This document shows positions 10,144-19,032 of a stretch of DNA of 64,000 nucleotides, piece by piece. The translations under genes were made by a program, and so were the position numbers. The notes under the pieces are model-generated. The model searched no databases. It was given only the letters and a program-made list of their open reading frames with translations, and was not told where the DNA came from. The DNA is from Pseudorhodobacter sp. MZDSW-24AT (lineage in GTDB: Bacteria; Pseudomonadota; Alphaproteobacteria; Rhodobacterales; Rhodobacteraceae). Position 1 is the first letter of the stretch; each line of letters begins with the position of its first letter. The DNA lies in assembly GCF_002794355.1 (NCBI RefSeq), contig NZ_PGOI01000012.1, positions 1 through 64,000 on the forward strand. The letters are read 5' to 3'.

Positions 10144-11187
10144 TTAATCGTCTTGCGCGTGCAGATCGGCGAAGAGGGAATACAGATGCAACGCCAGACG
10201 GCGTGACAGGACTGCTGAGTCTGCGGCGTGCAGACAATCGCGGTAAAGCCGATATCCCATTTCCGTGCGGATCAGCGCAGCCGAACGCGCGCGATGCCAT
10301 TGACAGGCTTGAGTATGCAGGTCGTCGATCCCCGGCAAGGCGCGGAGCCCACTCATTTCCCGCGCCAACTGCGCCGACCACCGCGTGATCGCCTTGTTTT
10401 CCACCGTGTTGAAATTGCGCTCGACCCAATAGCTTAGGTCTATGGATTTGGCGCGCCGATTGGCGAGTCCGCGATCGGATTTGACGATGAAGCTTTCAAC
10501 CGAGCGCAGCGCATAATGATTGAGCTCGATCAGGCTGCGCCCGGCGGACAGGCTTGGCAACGCGATCTGACCATCCCGCGCGGCAAAGGCTTCGGGCAAA
10601 GGCTGGCCTGCGCCATCATACCAGACCGGCAAAGGCCCGCCTTCAGGCCGTTTGGGGCGGTGAATGCCGGGCTTTTGAAATCTATGTGGTCGAAACAGTG
10701 TTTTGATGTAGCGGCCTGCGATGGGGTGAAACACGTCCTCGGGGGCCGATCGAAGGAACTGGGTCGTGACGGGAAGATCCTCAAAGCGCACCAACCCATT
10801 TGCCCCGAAAAGCCGCCATGGCATGGCAAGAGCATCCGCTTCGGGCGGCAAGGCAGCAAGCGCGTCGGGAAGACGATGTCCTGCTGCATGGATCAGCGGA
10901 AATTCATCAACATCAAGGAAGAGCGCCCAGTCATATTCTGCGATCAGATTGTCCTTGGCGACCTTTTGCAGGGCTTGCCATTGAACGCTTTTGTCAGCGG
11001 TTGCCCGTTGTGGCCTGTGGTGCAAGACGCCATGATCGGAAAGCCGTGCGAGCAGAGCATCCGTGCCATCTTCGCAATCATTGGAGAAGATGAGAAAATC
11101 CGTCACCCCGATCAAGCGGTTGTAGGCAAGCCATTCCAAAAGAAATGGGCCTTCGTTCTTGACACAGGTAAAGGCGAGAATTCTCAA
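10144..11187 (-). CDS. Glycosyltransferase family 2-like protein
   Basis: 347 residues. The N-terminal half has a GT-A fold signature of the Glyco_tranf_2_4 type: RILAFTCVKNEGPFLLEWLA, then IFSNDCEDGTDALL, and the DxD-like nucleotide-sugar site in WALFLDVDEFP at about residue 98. The C-terminal half is not recognisable. No membrane helix or signal peptide is visible, so it is probably a cytoplasmic enzyme adding a sugar to a surface glycan; acceptor and donor are unknown. I set the start at a TTG (11187) because AGGAGG lies exactly six bases upstream and the family begins at RILAF; the alternative upstream GTG at 11214 has no ribosome site. Confidence 0.82.
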   Translation of the reverse strand: MRILAFTCVKNEGPFLLEWLAYNRLIGVTDFLIFSNDCEDGTDALLARLSDHGVLHHRPQRATADKSVQWQALQKVAKDNLIAEYDWALFLDVDEFPLIHAAGHRLPDALAALPPEADALAMPWRLFGANGLVRFEDLPVTTQFLRSAPEDVFHPIAGRYIKTLFRPHRFQKPGIHRPKRPEGGPLPVWYDGAGQPLPEAFAARDGQIALPSLSAGRSLIELNHYALRSVESFIVKSDRGLANRRAKSIDLSYWVERNFNTVENKAITRWSAQLAREMSGLRALPGIDDLHTQACQWHRARSAALIRTEMGYRLYRDCLHAADSAVLSRRLALHLYSLFADLHAQDD

Positions 11188-11697
11188 CGGCGTCCTCCTG
11201 ACCGACCGCGGCACTGGGCCGCGACGTCGATTTCACACGACGGGCGTTGCGCCCGCAAGGCTGCTGAGGTGAAGTGACGGAACGATCGTCCCAGACAGCT
11301 TTGCCCGAGCACGTTTCACGCATCCGTGATTCGAGCTTTGCCAAACATCGGTCAGCGCCTGCAGGAAGCCGCGTCGATACGAACTGCGGCGACGGGGCCT
11401 GCCAAGGTCTGCGTGACGGTTGCAGCTGCGCTGCAGGGCCGTCAGACGCGCAGGCCCTGAAGCACGGCATGAGGGCCGTGCTTGGCACATTAGACCCTTG
11501 TGAAAAATCAGACACTTGAGACAGCTTGCTCATCGATCCTGACACGCGTCAAACGCGCACAAAATCTCGCCAAAGTTGGGCATTTCCACGGGTCTGCGAA
11601 GCCTGCACATAGGATTTTACATATAGTATTACTTTTGCTAGCCTGACCGCAGGTCGACGGGAGGAGACGTCTGCCGCACAATCCTAGGGAGGGATTC
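11188..11697. other. 510-base intergenic region upstream of the sugar ABC operon
   Basis: No credible gene is seen. It holds a small perfect hairpin at 11460-11483 (AAGCACGGC / GCCGTGCTT, no T run), an AT-rich stretch at 11614-11636 close to the operon, and a good GGGAGG ribosome site (11689-11694) just before the ytfQ-like start. GC drops compared with its neighbours near the right end. Confidence 0.6.
11614..11636 (+). promoter_or_regulatory. Candidate promoter/operator of the ytfQ-like operon
   Basis: An AT-rich segment (TTTTACATATAGTATTAC) in otherwise GC-rich DNA, about 60 bases before the first gene. TATAGT or TAGTAT could be the -10, and it is a plausible site for the FCD/GntR regulator encoded at the operon's end. 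No clear -35 is visible, so this rests on position and composition only. Confidence 0.3.
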
Positions 11698-12669
11698 ATG
11701 TCCATTATCAAGAAACTCGCGCTGGTCGCGGGTATCGGCGCCCTTATGTCTTCGACAGCTTATGCCGAGGGCCTTTCGGGCAAGGTGATCGGCTTTTCAC
11801 AGATCGGGTCGGAATCCGGCTGGCGTGCGGCCGAAACCTCGGTGACCAAGGCCGAGGCTGAGCGTCTGGGAGTTGATCTGAAGTTTGCCGATGCCCAGCA
11901 AAAGCAGGAAAACCAGATCAAGGCGCTGCGCGGCTTTATCGCGCAAGGCGTTGATGCGATCTTGATCGCGCCGGTTGTTTCGACCGGTTGGGAAGAGGTG
12001 CTGACTGAAGCGAAGGATGCAGAAATTCCTGTCGTGCTGCTGGATCGCGGCATTGACGCGCCGGAAGATCTTTACCTGACCTCGGTGGCCTCCGATCAGG
12101 TCAAAGAAGGCCGCGTGGCAGGCGAATGGCTTGTCGGGGCCGTCGGCGACAAAGACTGCAAGGTGGTAGAGCTGCAAGGCACCGTCGGCTCTTCGCCCGC
12201 CATCAACCGCAAACAAGGCTTTGAAGAAGGCATCGCGGCAGCCAGCAACATTTCGATCATCCGCAGCCAGACTGGCGATTTCACCCGCTCGAAAGGCAAG
12301 GAAGTGATGGAAGGCTTCCTGAAGGCCGAGGGAGGGGGCGCCGGGATTTGCGCGGTCTATGCCCACAATGACGACATGGCCGTGGGTGCCATTCAGGCCA
12401 TCAAGGATGCGGGCTTGAAGCCGGGCACCGATATTCTGGTGGTTTCGATTGACGCGGTGCCAGACATTTTCTCTGCCATGGCCGCAGGGGAAGCCAATGC
12501 CACGGTCGAGCTGACGCCGAACATGGCCGGACCAGCGTTTGCGGCACTGGACGCCTACCTGAACGCGGGCACCATGCCCGAAAAGTTCATCATCACTGAA
12601 TCCAAGCTTTATACCCCCACCGATGACCCACAAGGCGAATACGACCGCCGCAAGGGCTTGGGCTACTGA
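11698..12669 (+). CDS. ytfQ: Sugar ABC transporter periplasmic binding protein, YtfQ-like (galactofuranose)
   Basis: 323 residues with a Sec signal peptide (basic MSIIKK, hydrophobic core, cleavage after AYA around residue 23). The mature part follows E. coli YtfQ very closely from memory: GFSQIGSESGWRAAETSV, QQKQENQIKALRGFIAQGVD, RSQTGDFTRSKGKEVMEGF and VYAHNDDMAVGAIQAIKDAG. The last three are the sugar-binding and hinge blocks of the periplasmic binding protein I fold. YtfQ binds galactofuranose, so that is the best substrate guess. It is the first gene of a four-gene transporter operon, and a GGGAGG ribosome site precedes it. Confidence 0.93.
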   Translation: MSIIKKLALVAGIGALMSSTAYAEGLSGKVIGFSQIGSESGWRAAETSVTKAEAERLGVDLKFADAQQKQENQIKALRGFIAQGVDAILIAPVVSTGWEEVLTEAKDAEIPVVLLDRGIDAPEDLYLTSVASDQVKEGRVAGEWLVGAVGDKDCKVVELQGTVGSSPAINRKQGFEEGIAAASNISIIRSQTGDFTRSKGKEVMEGFLKAEGGGAGICAVYAHNDDMAVGAIQAIKDAGLKPGTDILVVSIDAVPDIFSAMAAGEANATVELTPNMAGPAFAALDAYLNAGTMPEKFIITESKLYTPTDDPQGEYDRRKGLGY

Positions 12670-12685
12670 GAGCCCCCTCACGGCA

Positions 12686-12713
12686 CCGTCGGCGGAAAAG
12701 CTTTCGCCGACGG
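12686..12713 (+). promoter_or_regulatory. Intercistronic hairpin between ytfQ and ytfR
   Basis: Nine-base arms CCGTCGGCG / CGCCGACGG about 16 bases after the binding-protein stop, without a strong T run. Such stems often protect the 3' end of the abundant binding-protein message and reduce readthrough to the ATPase and permease genes. Confidence 0.55.
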
Positions 12714-12769
12714 ATTGTCTTGTGACGGCAAAAGCAGAACTGTGGCAGGCAGGAGACGGGGGGCAGGAT

Positions 12770-14296
12770 ATGGCAGACGGAACACGTCCGGTGCTGGAGG
12801 CACGGGGGATCGTCAAGGTCTTTGGGCAGCACCGGGCCTTGGATGGCGTTGATTTTGCCGTGCACCCCGGCGAGGTGCATGCACTGCTGGGCGAGAATGG
12901 TGCCGGGAAATCGACGCTGATCAAAATCTTGACCGGCGCCTATCAACCCGACGGCGGCGAGATTTTTCTGGATGGCACGCCGCTGCGCTTCACCGACCCT
13001 TTGGATGCACAGGGCTCGGGGATTGGAACGGTTTATCAAGAGGTGAACCTGCTTCCCAACCGCTCGGTGGCGGAGAATCTTTTTTTGGGTCGCCAACCCA
13101 CCCGCTTTGGCCTTGTCGCTCGAAAGGCGATTGTCACAGAGGCGACCGCTCTGATGGCCGCCTATGGGCTCGACATTGATGTGCGCGCTGAACTTGGAAG
13201 CTTTTCGGTCGCCGTGCAGCAGATTGTGGCGATTGCGCGTGCGGTGGAACTGTCGGGAAAAGTGCTGGTTCTGGACGAGCCAACGGCCAGTCTGGACCGC
13301 AACGAAGTGGCCAAGCTGTTTGAGGTGGTCGCAAAACTGAAGGCACGCGGGCTTGGCATCATCTTCATCACGCATTTTCTCGATCAGGTCTTTGCTGTCG
13401 CAGACCGCGTGACGATCCTGCGCAACGGCCAACTGATCGGAACGCGCGACTTGAGCACGCTGACGGCGACAGAAGTGGTGCGCATGATGCTGGGCAAGGA
13501 TCTGGCCTATGGGCATAGCACCCTGCCCGTGATGGAGGCGGCAACAGGCCCCGAAAAGGTCACCTTCACAGGGCTTGGTCGCGCGGGACGGGTGGCCCCC
13601 TTCACACTGTCACTCCATGCGGGCGAGGTGGTGGGCGTCGCGGGCCTGTTGGGCTCTGGCCGGACAGAGATGGCGCGGCTGATGTTCGGGGTGGACACCG
13701 CTGATACAGGTGAGATCACGGTCGATGGCACCCGAGTGAGCCTTCGCAATCCGGCACAGGCCGTTCGGGCGGGCTTTGGCTTTTGCCCCGAGGATCGCAA
13801 GGTTGACGGGATCTTTGGCGAGCTTTCGGTGCGGGAAAATATTGTTATCGCGCTACAGGCCAAGCTGGGATGGTTTCGCGCCCTGCGGCGTGACGAGCAG
13901 GATGAGATCGCCGGACGCTACGCCGATGAACTGGACATACGCGCCGCCAATCATGACATGCCCGTCAAGCTTTTGTCGGGCGGAAACCAGCAAAAGGTGA
14001 TCTTGGCCCGCTGGCTGGCAAATGACCCCACCTTTCTGATTCTGGACGAACCGACGCGTGGCATCGATGTGGGCGCCCATGCGGAAATCGTGCGCACCAT
14101 CACCCGTTTGCGGGAAGAAGGTCTGGCACTTCTGGTGATATCTTCCGAACTTGACGAAGTGGTGGCCTACTCAAACCGCGTGGTGGTGATGCGGGACCGC
14201 CAGATGGTTGCGGAACTGCATGGCGAGGACATCACCCCTGCTGTGATCGTGGCCGCCATTGCCGACAACCGAGACGCTCTGGAGGCGCAGACATGA
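12770..14296 (+). CDS. ytfR: Sugar ABC transporter duplicated ATPase, YtfR-like
   Basis: 508 residues with two ABC domains in tandem, as in RbsA/YtfR. Domain 1 has Walker A GENGAGKST and Walker B VLVLDEPTASLD. Domain 2 has a degenerate Walker A (GLLGSGRTE), a normal signature LLSGGNQQKVILARWL and Walker B FLILDEPTRGIDVG. This asymmetry is normal for the family. It energises import through the YtfT/YjfF permeases at the inner membrane. The start at 12770 (MADGTRPVLEARG) is chosen from domain position and GGGGGGCAGGA upstream; the open frame goes back to 12623 through the intercistronic hairpin. Its end overlaps ytfT by four bases. Confidence 0.94.
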   Translation: MADGTRPVLEARGIVKVFGQHRALDGVDFAVHPGEVHALLGENGAGKSTLIKILTGAYQPDGGEIFLDGTPLRFTDPLDAQGSGIGTVYQEVNLLPNRSVAENLFLGRQPTRFGLVARKAIVTEATALMAAYGLDIDVRAELGSFSVAVQQIVAIARAVELSGKVLVLDEPTASLDRNEVAKLFEVVAKLKARGLGIIFITHFLDQVFAVADRVTILRNGQLIGTRDLSTLTATEVVRMMLGKDLAYGHSTLPVMEAATGPEKVTFTGLGRAGRVAPFTLSLHAGEVVGVAGLLGSGRTEMARLMFGVDTADTGEITVDGTRVSLRNPAQAVRAGFGFCPEDRKVDGIFGELSVRENIVIALQAKLGWFRALRRDEQDEIAGRYADELDIRAANHDMPVKLLSGGNQQKVILARWLANDPTFLILDEPTRGIDVGAHAEIVRTITRLREEGLALLVISSELDEVVAYSNRVVVMRDRQMVAELHGEDITPAVIVAAIADNRDALEAQT

Positions 14297-15309
14297 GGCG
14301 GCATGCCCTGAAATCGGCGCTCTTGCGACCGCAATTTGCGGCGCTCGCCGCCGTATTGTTCATCAACTGGCTGTTGTTTCCCGGATTTTTCAGCATCACG
14401 TGGCAGGATGGGCGCTTCTTTGGAAGTTTGATCGACGTCCTGAACCGTGGCGCACCGGTGGCCATTCTGGCCATCGGGGTCACGGCCGTGATCGCAACAA
14501 AAGGGGTGGATCTGTCGGTCGGCGCGGTGATGGCGATATCGGGCGCAGTGGCGGCGGTCATGGTTTCCACCGGAACCCCGGCCGCAATCGCCATTCCGGT
14601 GGCTTTGCTGGCAGGTTTGCTTTGTGGCTTCTGGAACGGGCTTCTTGTCACCTATCTCGACATCCAACCGATCATCGCGACCTTGGTTCTGATGGTGGCG
14701 GGAAGAGGCTTGGCGCAATTGATCACCGAAGGCTCGATCGTTACCTTTTCCGATCCGCTCCTCAGCTATATCGGAACCGGGGCCTTTCTCGGCCTGCCGA
14801 TGCCGGTGGTGATCGCTTTTGTGTTGATGTGTCTGGCAACCGTGGCAGTGCGGCGCACGGCCCTTGGGCTTTTGATCGAAGCGGTCGGGGTCAACCGTTC
14901 TGCCGCCCGGTTTGCCGGAATTTCAAGCCGCGTCCTGCTGTTGCTCGTCTACAGTTTCGCCGGATTTTGCGCCGCCGTCGCGGGGTTGATCGTCGCGGGT
15001 GACATTCGGGGCGCAGATGCCAACAACGCTGGCCTCTGGCTTGAACTGGATGCCATCCTTGCCGTGGTGCTTGGCGGCACCTCTTTGCTGGGCGGACGAT
15101 TTTCAATTCCGATGTCGGTGATGGGTGCGCTGATCATTCAGGCGATGAACACCGGCATCCTGATCTCGGGCTTCTCGCCACAGTTTAACCTTGTGGTCAA
15201 ATCGGGGGTCATCATCCTGATCCTTGTCCTGCAATCGCCACAGGCAGGCCAGTGGATCAGCCGCCGCTTCCCCCCCCTTGCACCGCCCCCGAAAAGGAGC
15301 GCCAAATGA
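14293..15309 (+). CDS. ytfT: Sugar ABC transporter permease, YtfT-like
   Basis: 338 residues, strongly hydrophobic, with about eight to ten predicted membrane helices of the BPD_transp_2 family. The conserved block GVTAVIATKGVDLSVGAVMA and the cytoplasmic ATPase-coupling block LWLELDAILAVVLGGTSLLG are both present. It forms the channel with the YjfF-like protein. It starts inside the ytfR stop (ATGA overlap), which indicates translational coupling. Confidence 0.92.
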   Translation: MRRHALKSALLRPQFAALAAVLFINWLLFPGFFSITWQDGRFFGSLIDVLNRGAPVAILAIGVTAVIATKGVDLSVGAVMAISGAVAAVMVSTGTPAAIAIPVALLAGLLCGFWNGLLVTYLDIQPIIATLVLMVAGRGLAQLITEGSIVTFSDPLLSYIGTGAFLGLPMPVVIAFVLMCLATVAVRRTALGLLIEAVGVNRSAARFAGISSRVLLLLVYSFAGFCAAVAGLIVAGDIRGADANNAGLWLELDAILAVVLGGTSLLGGRFSIPMSVMGALIIQAMNTGILISGFSPQFNLVVKSGVIILILVLQSPQAGQWISRRFPPLAPPPKRSAK

Positions 15310-16304
15310 ACCGCGCGCTGCGCCCCCTGCTGGCGACCACGGCCATCTTTCTGCTCGCCTATGTCGCGGCCGTGCTGCAATATCCGTCGATGCTCTCGAC
15401 GCGGGTGCTGGGCAATTTCCTGACCGACAACGCTTTTCTGGGGATTGCCGCCGTCGGAATGACCTTTGTGATCCTGTCAGGGGGCATTGATCTTTCTGTT
15501 GGGGCCGTGATCGGCTTTTCCACCGTGCTGATTGCCACGCTGATCATGTGGGCCGGGCTGCACCCGCTGATGGCGTTCGCGATCACGCTTGTGACGGCGG
15601 CCTGTTTCGGAGCGGTGATGGGGGCGGCCATCCATTATCTGAAAGTGCCGTCCTTCATCGTCACGCTGGCTGGCATGTTTCTTGCCCGGGGTGGTGCCTC
15701 TGTCCTGTCGCCCGACAGCATCGGCATCAAGCATGATCTTTATACGAGCATTTCACGCAGCTATGTGCTGCTTCCCGGCGGCGGCCGACTGACTGTCATT
15801 GCGATGATCATGCTGGCCGTGTTCGCGCTTGGCATCGTCCTGGCGCACCGCACCCGGTTTGGCTCTTATGTCTACGCGCTCGGCGGCAATGAAACCTCAG
15901 CCGCCCTGATGGGTGTGCCCGTCGCCCGCACCACGATCTTGGTTTACACCCTCTCCTCCACGTTGGCGGGGCTCGCCGGAATTGTGTTTTCGCTTTATAC
16001 ATCTGCGGGTTACTCGCTTTCCGCCTTGGGCGTAGAGCTTGATGCCATCGCGGCCGTGGTGATCGGCGGCACATTGCTGACAGGCGGCTATGGCTTTGTG
16101 GCGGGCACTTTCATCGGCGTCATGCTGCAAGGACTGGTGCAGACCTACATCGTCTTTGACGGCACCTTGTCCAGTTGGTGGACCAAGATCGTGATTGGCG
16201 GGCTTCTCTTTCTGTTCATTCTGTTGCAAAGACTGGTGTTCTCGGCCGCTGCCCCGCAAAAGGCAGGTTTCGGCTCCCGAAAAAAGGCGTTTAGGAAATC
16301 CTGA
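15306..16304 (+). CDS. yjfF: Sugar ABC transporter permease, YjfF-like
   Basis: 332 residues, second BPD_transp_2 permease. Conserved blocks AVGMTFVILSGGIDLSVGAV and LSALGVELDAIAAVVIGGT are present. The start at 15306 overlaps the ytfT stop (ATGA) and has AAAAGGAG six to nine bases upstream; the open frame extends to 15252 inside ytfT. Its partner genes upstream and the Q-R-T-F order match the E. coli ytf/yjf locus. Confidence 0.92.
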   Translation: MNRALRPLLATTAIFLLAYVAAVLQYPSMLSTRVLGNFLTDNAFLGIAAVGMTFVILSGGIDLSVGAVIGFSTVLIATLIMWAGLHPLMAFAITLVTAACFGAVMGAAIHYLKVPSFIVTLAGMFLARGGASVLSPDSIGIKHDLYTSISRSYVLLPGGGRLTVIAMIMLAVFALGIVLAHRTRFGSYVYALGGNETSAALMGVPVARTTILVYTLSSTLAGLAGIVFSLYTSAGYSLSALGVELDAIAAVVIGGTLLTGGYGFVAGTFIGVMLQGLVQTYIVFDGTLSSWWTKIVIGGLLFLFILLQRLVFSAAAPQKAGFGSRKKAFRKS

Positions 16305-16305
16305 C

Positions 16306-17064
16306 ATGAGCGAACCGGGGAGCCTGGTGCGCGCGCTCTCCGGGCGGCAGACGGCGCGGAACTATCATTCCTATGTGATTTCCGAAGTCGGGCTTGGCAT
16401 CGCTTCGGGGCGCTTTGCCATTGGGTCGATCCTGCCCAATGACGCCGAGATGATGGACACTTTCGGTGTGTCACGCACGGTTTTGCGGGAAGCTTTGAAA
16501 ACACTGGAAGCCAAGGGGCTGGTTGAGGCGCGCGCCAAGGTTGGCACCCGCGTGCTGTCCCGCAGCCGCTGGAATTTGTTCGACCGGTCTGTGCTGGGCT
16601 GGATTCAGGAAGCAGGGCCAGATGCTGCCTTTCTGGCAAGCTTTGTGGAACTGCGCGAAACGGTGGAATTGCAAACAGCAACGCTCGCCGCGAGCCGCAG
16701 GACCGCCGAGCAGGTGCGCATGCTGCAGTATTGGCTGAATCAGCGCGAGGCCATGGCCGCCATGAGCGAGCCCTATGCTTTGGCGGAGTTCGAGTTTCAT
16801 CGCATTCTGTGCGAAGCCAGCCAGAACCCGTTCCTGCGCGCAACCTCGGGGCTTGTGGAATTTGGTGTCGTGCAGGCCACGCTGGTCAGGAGAGCGGCTG
16901 GCGTAACGGAATTTTCATCTGAAAAATCAGCGCATTACAAGGATTTGGCAAATGGAGTCGCATCCGGCGCCTCAGTTGCGGCCGCACAGGCCATGGCCGC
17001 CATCCTAACCCAAGACCGCACGTGGATACTCAGCCCCCAAAGAGGCGACGGAGGATCTGGTTAG
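16306..17064 (+). CDS. GntR-family regulator with FCD domain
   Basis: 252 residues. An N-terminal winged helix (FGVSRTVLREALKTLEAKGL, residues ~52-71, followed by the wing AKVGTRV) and an all-helical FCD ligand domain (ELRETVELQTATLAA, EFEFHRILCEASQNPFLRA) with metal/ligand histidine residues. It begins one base after the yjfF stop with AGGAA upstream, so it is the last gene of the transporter operon. Local autoregulation of sugar uptake is the natural inference; the effector is unknown. The gene ends only six bases from the 3' end of the convergent tRNA-Thr. Confidence 0.88.
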   Translation: MSEPGSLVRALSGRQTARNYHSYVISEVGLGIASGRFAIGSILPNDAEMMDTFGVSRTVLREALKTLEAKGLVEARAKVGTRVLSRSRWNLFDRSVLGWIQEAGPDAAFLASFVELRETVELQTATLAASRRTAEQVRMLQYWLNQREAMAAMSEPYALAEFEFHRILCEASQNPFLRATSGLVEFGVVQATLVRRAAGVTEFSSEKSAHYKDLANGVASGASVAAAQAMAAILTQDRTWILSPQRGDGGSG

Positions 17065-17070
17065 GAAAAA

Positions 17071-17146
17071 TGGTGCCCCCAGCAGGACTTGAACCCGCGA
17101 CCCCCTGATTACAAATCAGGTGCTCTACCAGCTGAGCTATAGAGGC
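17071..17146 (-). tRNA. tRNA-Thr (anticodon TGT)
   Basis: On the minus strand the acceptor arms GCCTCTA and TGGGGGC pair (with G:U pairs), the anticodon stem-loop is CTGATTTGTAATCAG with TGT, and the T arm is GCGGGTTCAAGTCCTGC. Discriminator A and encoded CCA follow. Confidence 0.95.
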
Positions 17147-17188
17147 ATGGCATTGAAATAACCGCGCGCGGCGGCGTGTGCAAGCCCC

Positions 17189-18859
17189 TCAGCGATTGGC
17201 GCGTGCCATAAGCCCTACGGCCAACAATCCGACCGCCATCACCATCAGCGCGGCGGGCGCAGCCTCTTCCAGCCGCTCAAGACTGGCGAGTTCAAAGACA
17301 CGAGTGGCCAGCGTGTTGTAGTTGAACGGGCGCAAGAGCAAGGTGGCGGGCAGTTCCTTCACGCAATCAACGAACACCACCAAAAGCGCTGTCGCCACGG
17401 ATCCCCGCATCAAGGGCAGATGCACCGCGCGCAGAGCGCCGCCGGGGCTTCGCCCCAGCGAGCGGGCGGCCATCGGAAGGGAGGGAGAAATCCGCCCGAA
17501 GGCCGCATCGACGGCGCCTTGCGCCACCCCGAAAAACCGCACCGAATAGGCCAGCACCAGCGCTGCTGCCGTTCCAGTCAACAGCAGGCCGGGGTCCCAG
17601 CCGCTGATCGCCAAGATGGCATCGGCCAGTTTGTGATCCAACGCGGCGAGCGGAATCAGGATCCCGACAGCGAGCACGGCGCCGGGCGCGGCGTATCCCA
17701 GCGTGGTCACAGGCAACACCCAGCGTGCGGCCGAGCGGTGGGCCATGCGCAAACCATACACAAGAAACAAAGCCGCCCCCACCGTGAGCACGGCGGCCGC
17801 CCCGCCCGTCACCAAGGTGTTGACAAAAGCCTGCGCCAAGCCCGGCGACAACCACACCTCGGGTCGGCGCAAGGCATGCCATCCCATAATGGCGACCGGC
17901 AACAGAAAACCCAGCAGCACCGGCAGCGCACAAAGCGCAAAGGCGGCCCACCGTGCAAGGCCGGTGATCGTGACAGGCTCTACCGGGCGGGCGGCCCGCC
18001 CGACCCGATGAAAGCGCGCATTGCGACGACTGGTCCGCTCCAGCGCCAGCAGCAGGAAGATCAAGGTCAGCACCACCCCCGCAATCTGGGCCGCACCGCC
18101 GGCATTGTTGCCATTCAACCACGTTGAAAAGATCCCCGTCGTCAGGGTCTGCACCCCAAAGTATTGAACCGTGCCGTAATCGGCCACCGTCTCCATCAGC
18201 GCCAAGGCGACGCCCGTCGCGATTGCGGGCCGCGCCAAGGGCAGCCCGACCCGGCCAAAAAGCCGCCATGGCCCGCAGCCCAAGGCCCGCGCCACCTCAT
18301 ATGCGCCTGCGGACTGTTCGCGAAACGCGGCGCGCGCCAGCAGATAGACATAAGGATAGAGTGCCGCCGACAACACAATGATCGCCATGCCCCGCGATCG
18401 GACCTGCGGGAACCAGTAGTCCCGCGCCGTCTCATAGCCCATCAGGCTGCGTAACCCCGTTTGCACAGGCCCGGCGTATTGCAGCACATCGACCAGCGCA
18501 TAGGCCCCGACATAGGCAGGGATCGCCAAGGGGAACAGCAATACATAATCCAACCAGTTGCGTCCGGGAAAACGGTACATGGTGGTCAACCATGCGGCGC
18601 CCGTGCCGACACCCGCCGTCAGCACGGCCACGCCCAGCATCAAAACCAGCGTATTGCCCAGATAGCGGGGCAAAACTGTCGAGATCAGATGTGGCCAGAT
18701 GTTTTCGGTCGGGTGGAAAGCGATCCACACCACCGAGGCCATCGGCGCCAGAACCACCAGCGCAATCATCATCGCCCCAGCCGTCCACAGATCGACGCGC
18801 GGCAGGCGCAGGGCAGACCGAGAGAAAGATCGCGGAACTTGAGTGTTTTGCTTGGTCAT
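17189..18859 (-). CDS. Iron(III)-type ABC transporter permease (fused two-domain)
   Basis: 556 residues, about twelve membrane helices, with two MetI-like permease halves fused in one chain as in FbpB/SfuB. Both halves carry an EAA-loop-like motif, for example YEVARALGCGPWRLFGRVGLP and MAARSLGRSPGGALRAVHLP. The family imports ferric iron, with thiamine or polyamine relatives. No binding protein or ATPase is adjacent, so partners must be elsewhere. The start is set at 18859 (MTKQNTQVP) with AGGTGAG upstream; the frame stays open to 19162 across the divergent promoter and into the neighbouring gene, which I treat as artefact. Confidence 0.88.
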   Translation of the reverse strand: MTKQNTQVPRSFSRSALRLPRVDLWTAGAMMIALVVLAPMASVVWIAFHPTENIWPHLISTVLPRYLGNTLVLMLGVAVLTAGVGTGAAWLTTMYRFPGRNWLDYVLLFPLAIPAYVGAYALVDVLQYAGPVQTGLRSLMGYETARDYWFPQVRSRGMAIIVLSAALYPYVYLLARAAFREQSAGAYEVARALGCGPWRLFGRVGLPLARPAIATGVALALMETVADYGTVQYFGVQTLTTGIFSTWLNGNNAGGAAQIAGVVLTLIFLLLALERTSRRNARFHRVGRAARPVEPVTITGLARWAAFALCALPVLLGFLLPVAIMGWHALRRPEVWLSPGLAQAFVNTLVTGGAAAVLTVGAALFLVYGLRMAHRSAARWVLPVTTLGYAAPGAVLAVGILIPLAALDHKLADAILAISGWDPGLLLTGTAAALVLAYSVRFFGVAQGAVDAAFGRISPSLPMAARSLGRSPGGALRAVHLPLMRGSVATALLVVFVDCVKELPATLLLRPFNYNTLATRVFELASLERLEEAAPAALMVMAVGLLAVGLMARANR

Positions 18860-18952
18860 CTTGGGCTCACCTAGCACTCCATCCCCTGCCCTGTCCAGAT
18901 CGACCCGCGCGCATGCGTTGCGCAGCCATCCCTCGGCGCATTTCTTGTGCCA

Positions 18953-18997
18953 CCTATATGGCCGCCCGGTGGCATTCGTCCCGAATGACCATATAGT
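18953..18997. promoter_or_regulatory. Divergent promoter region with inverted repeat
   Basis: CTATATGG (18954-18961) and its exact complement CCATATAG (18989-18996) flank 27 bases between the permease and the 19033 gene. TATAGT (18992-18997) with GTGGCA 17 bases upstream fits a sigma-70 promoter for the plus gene. The minus copy gives TATAGG as a possible -10 for the permease. The repeat could equally be an operator. Confidence 0.4.
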
Positions 18998-19032
18998 TGC
19001 AAGCAACAAGAACAGCACAGGTCCCCGGCAGC

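Noticed and set aside
11460-11483. Nine-base perfect hairpin considered as a terminator
   Set aside because: No gene ends near it on either strand and no T run follows.
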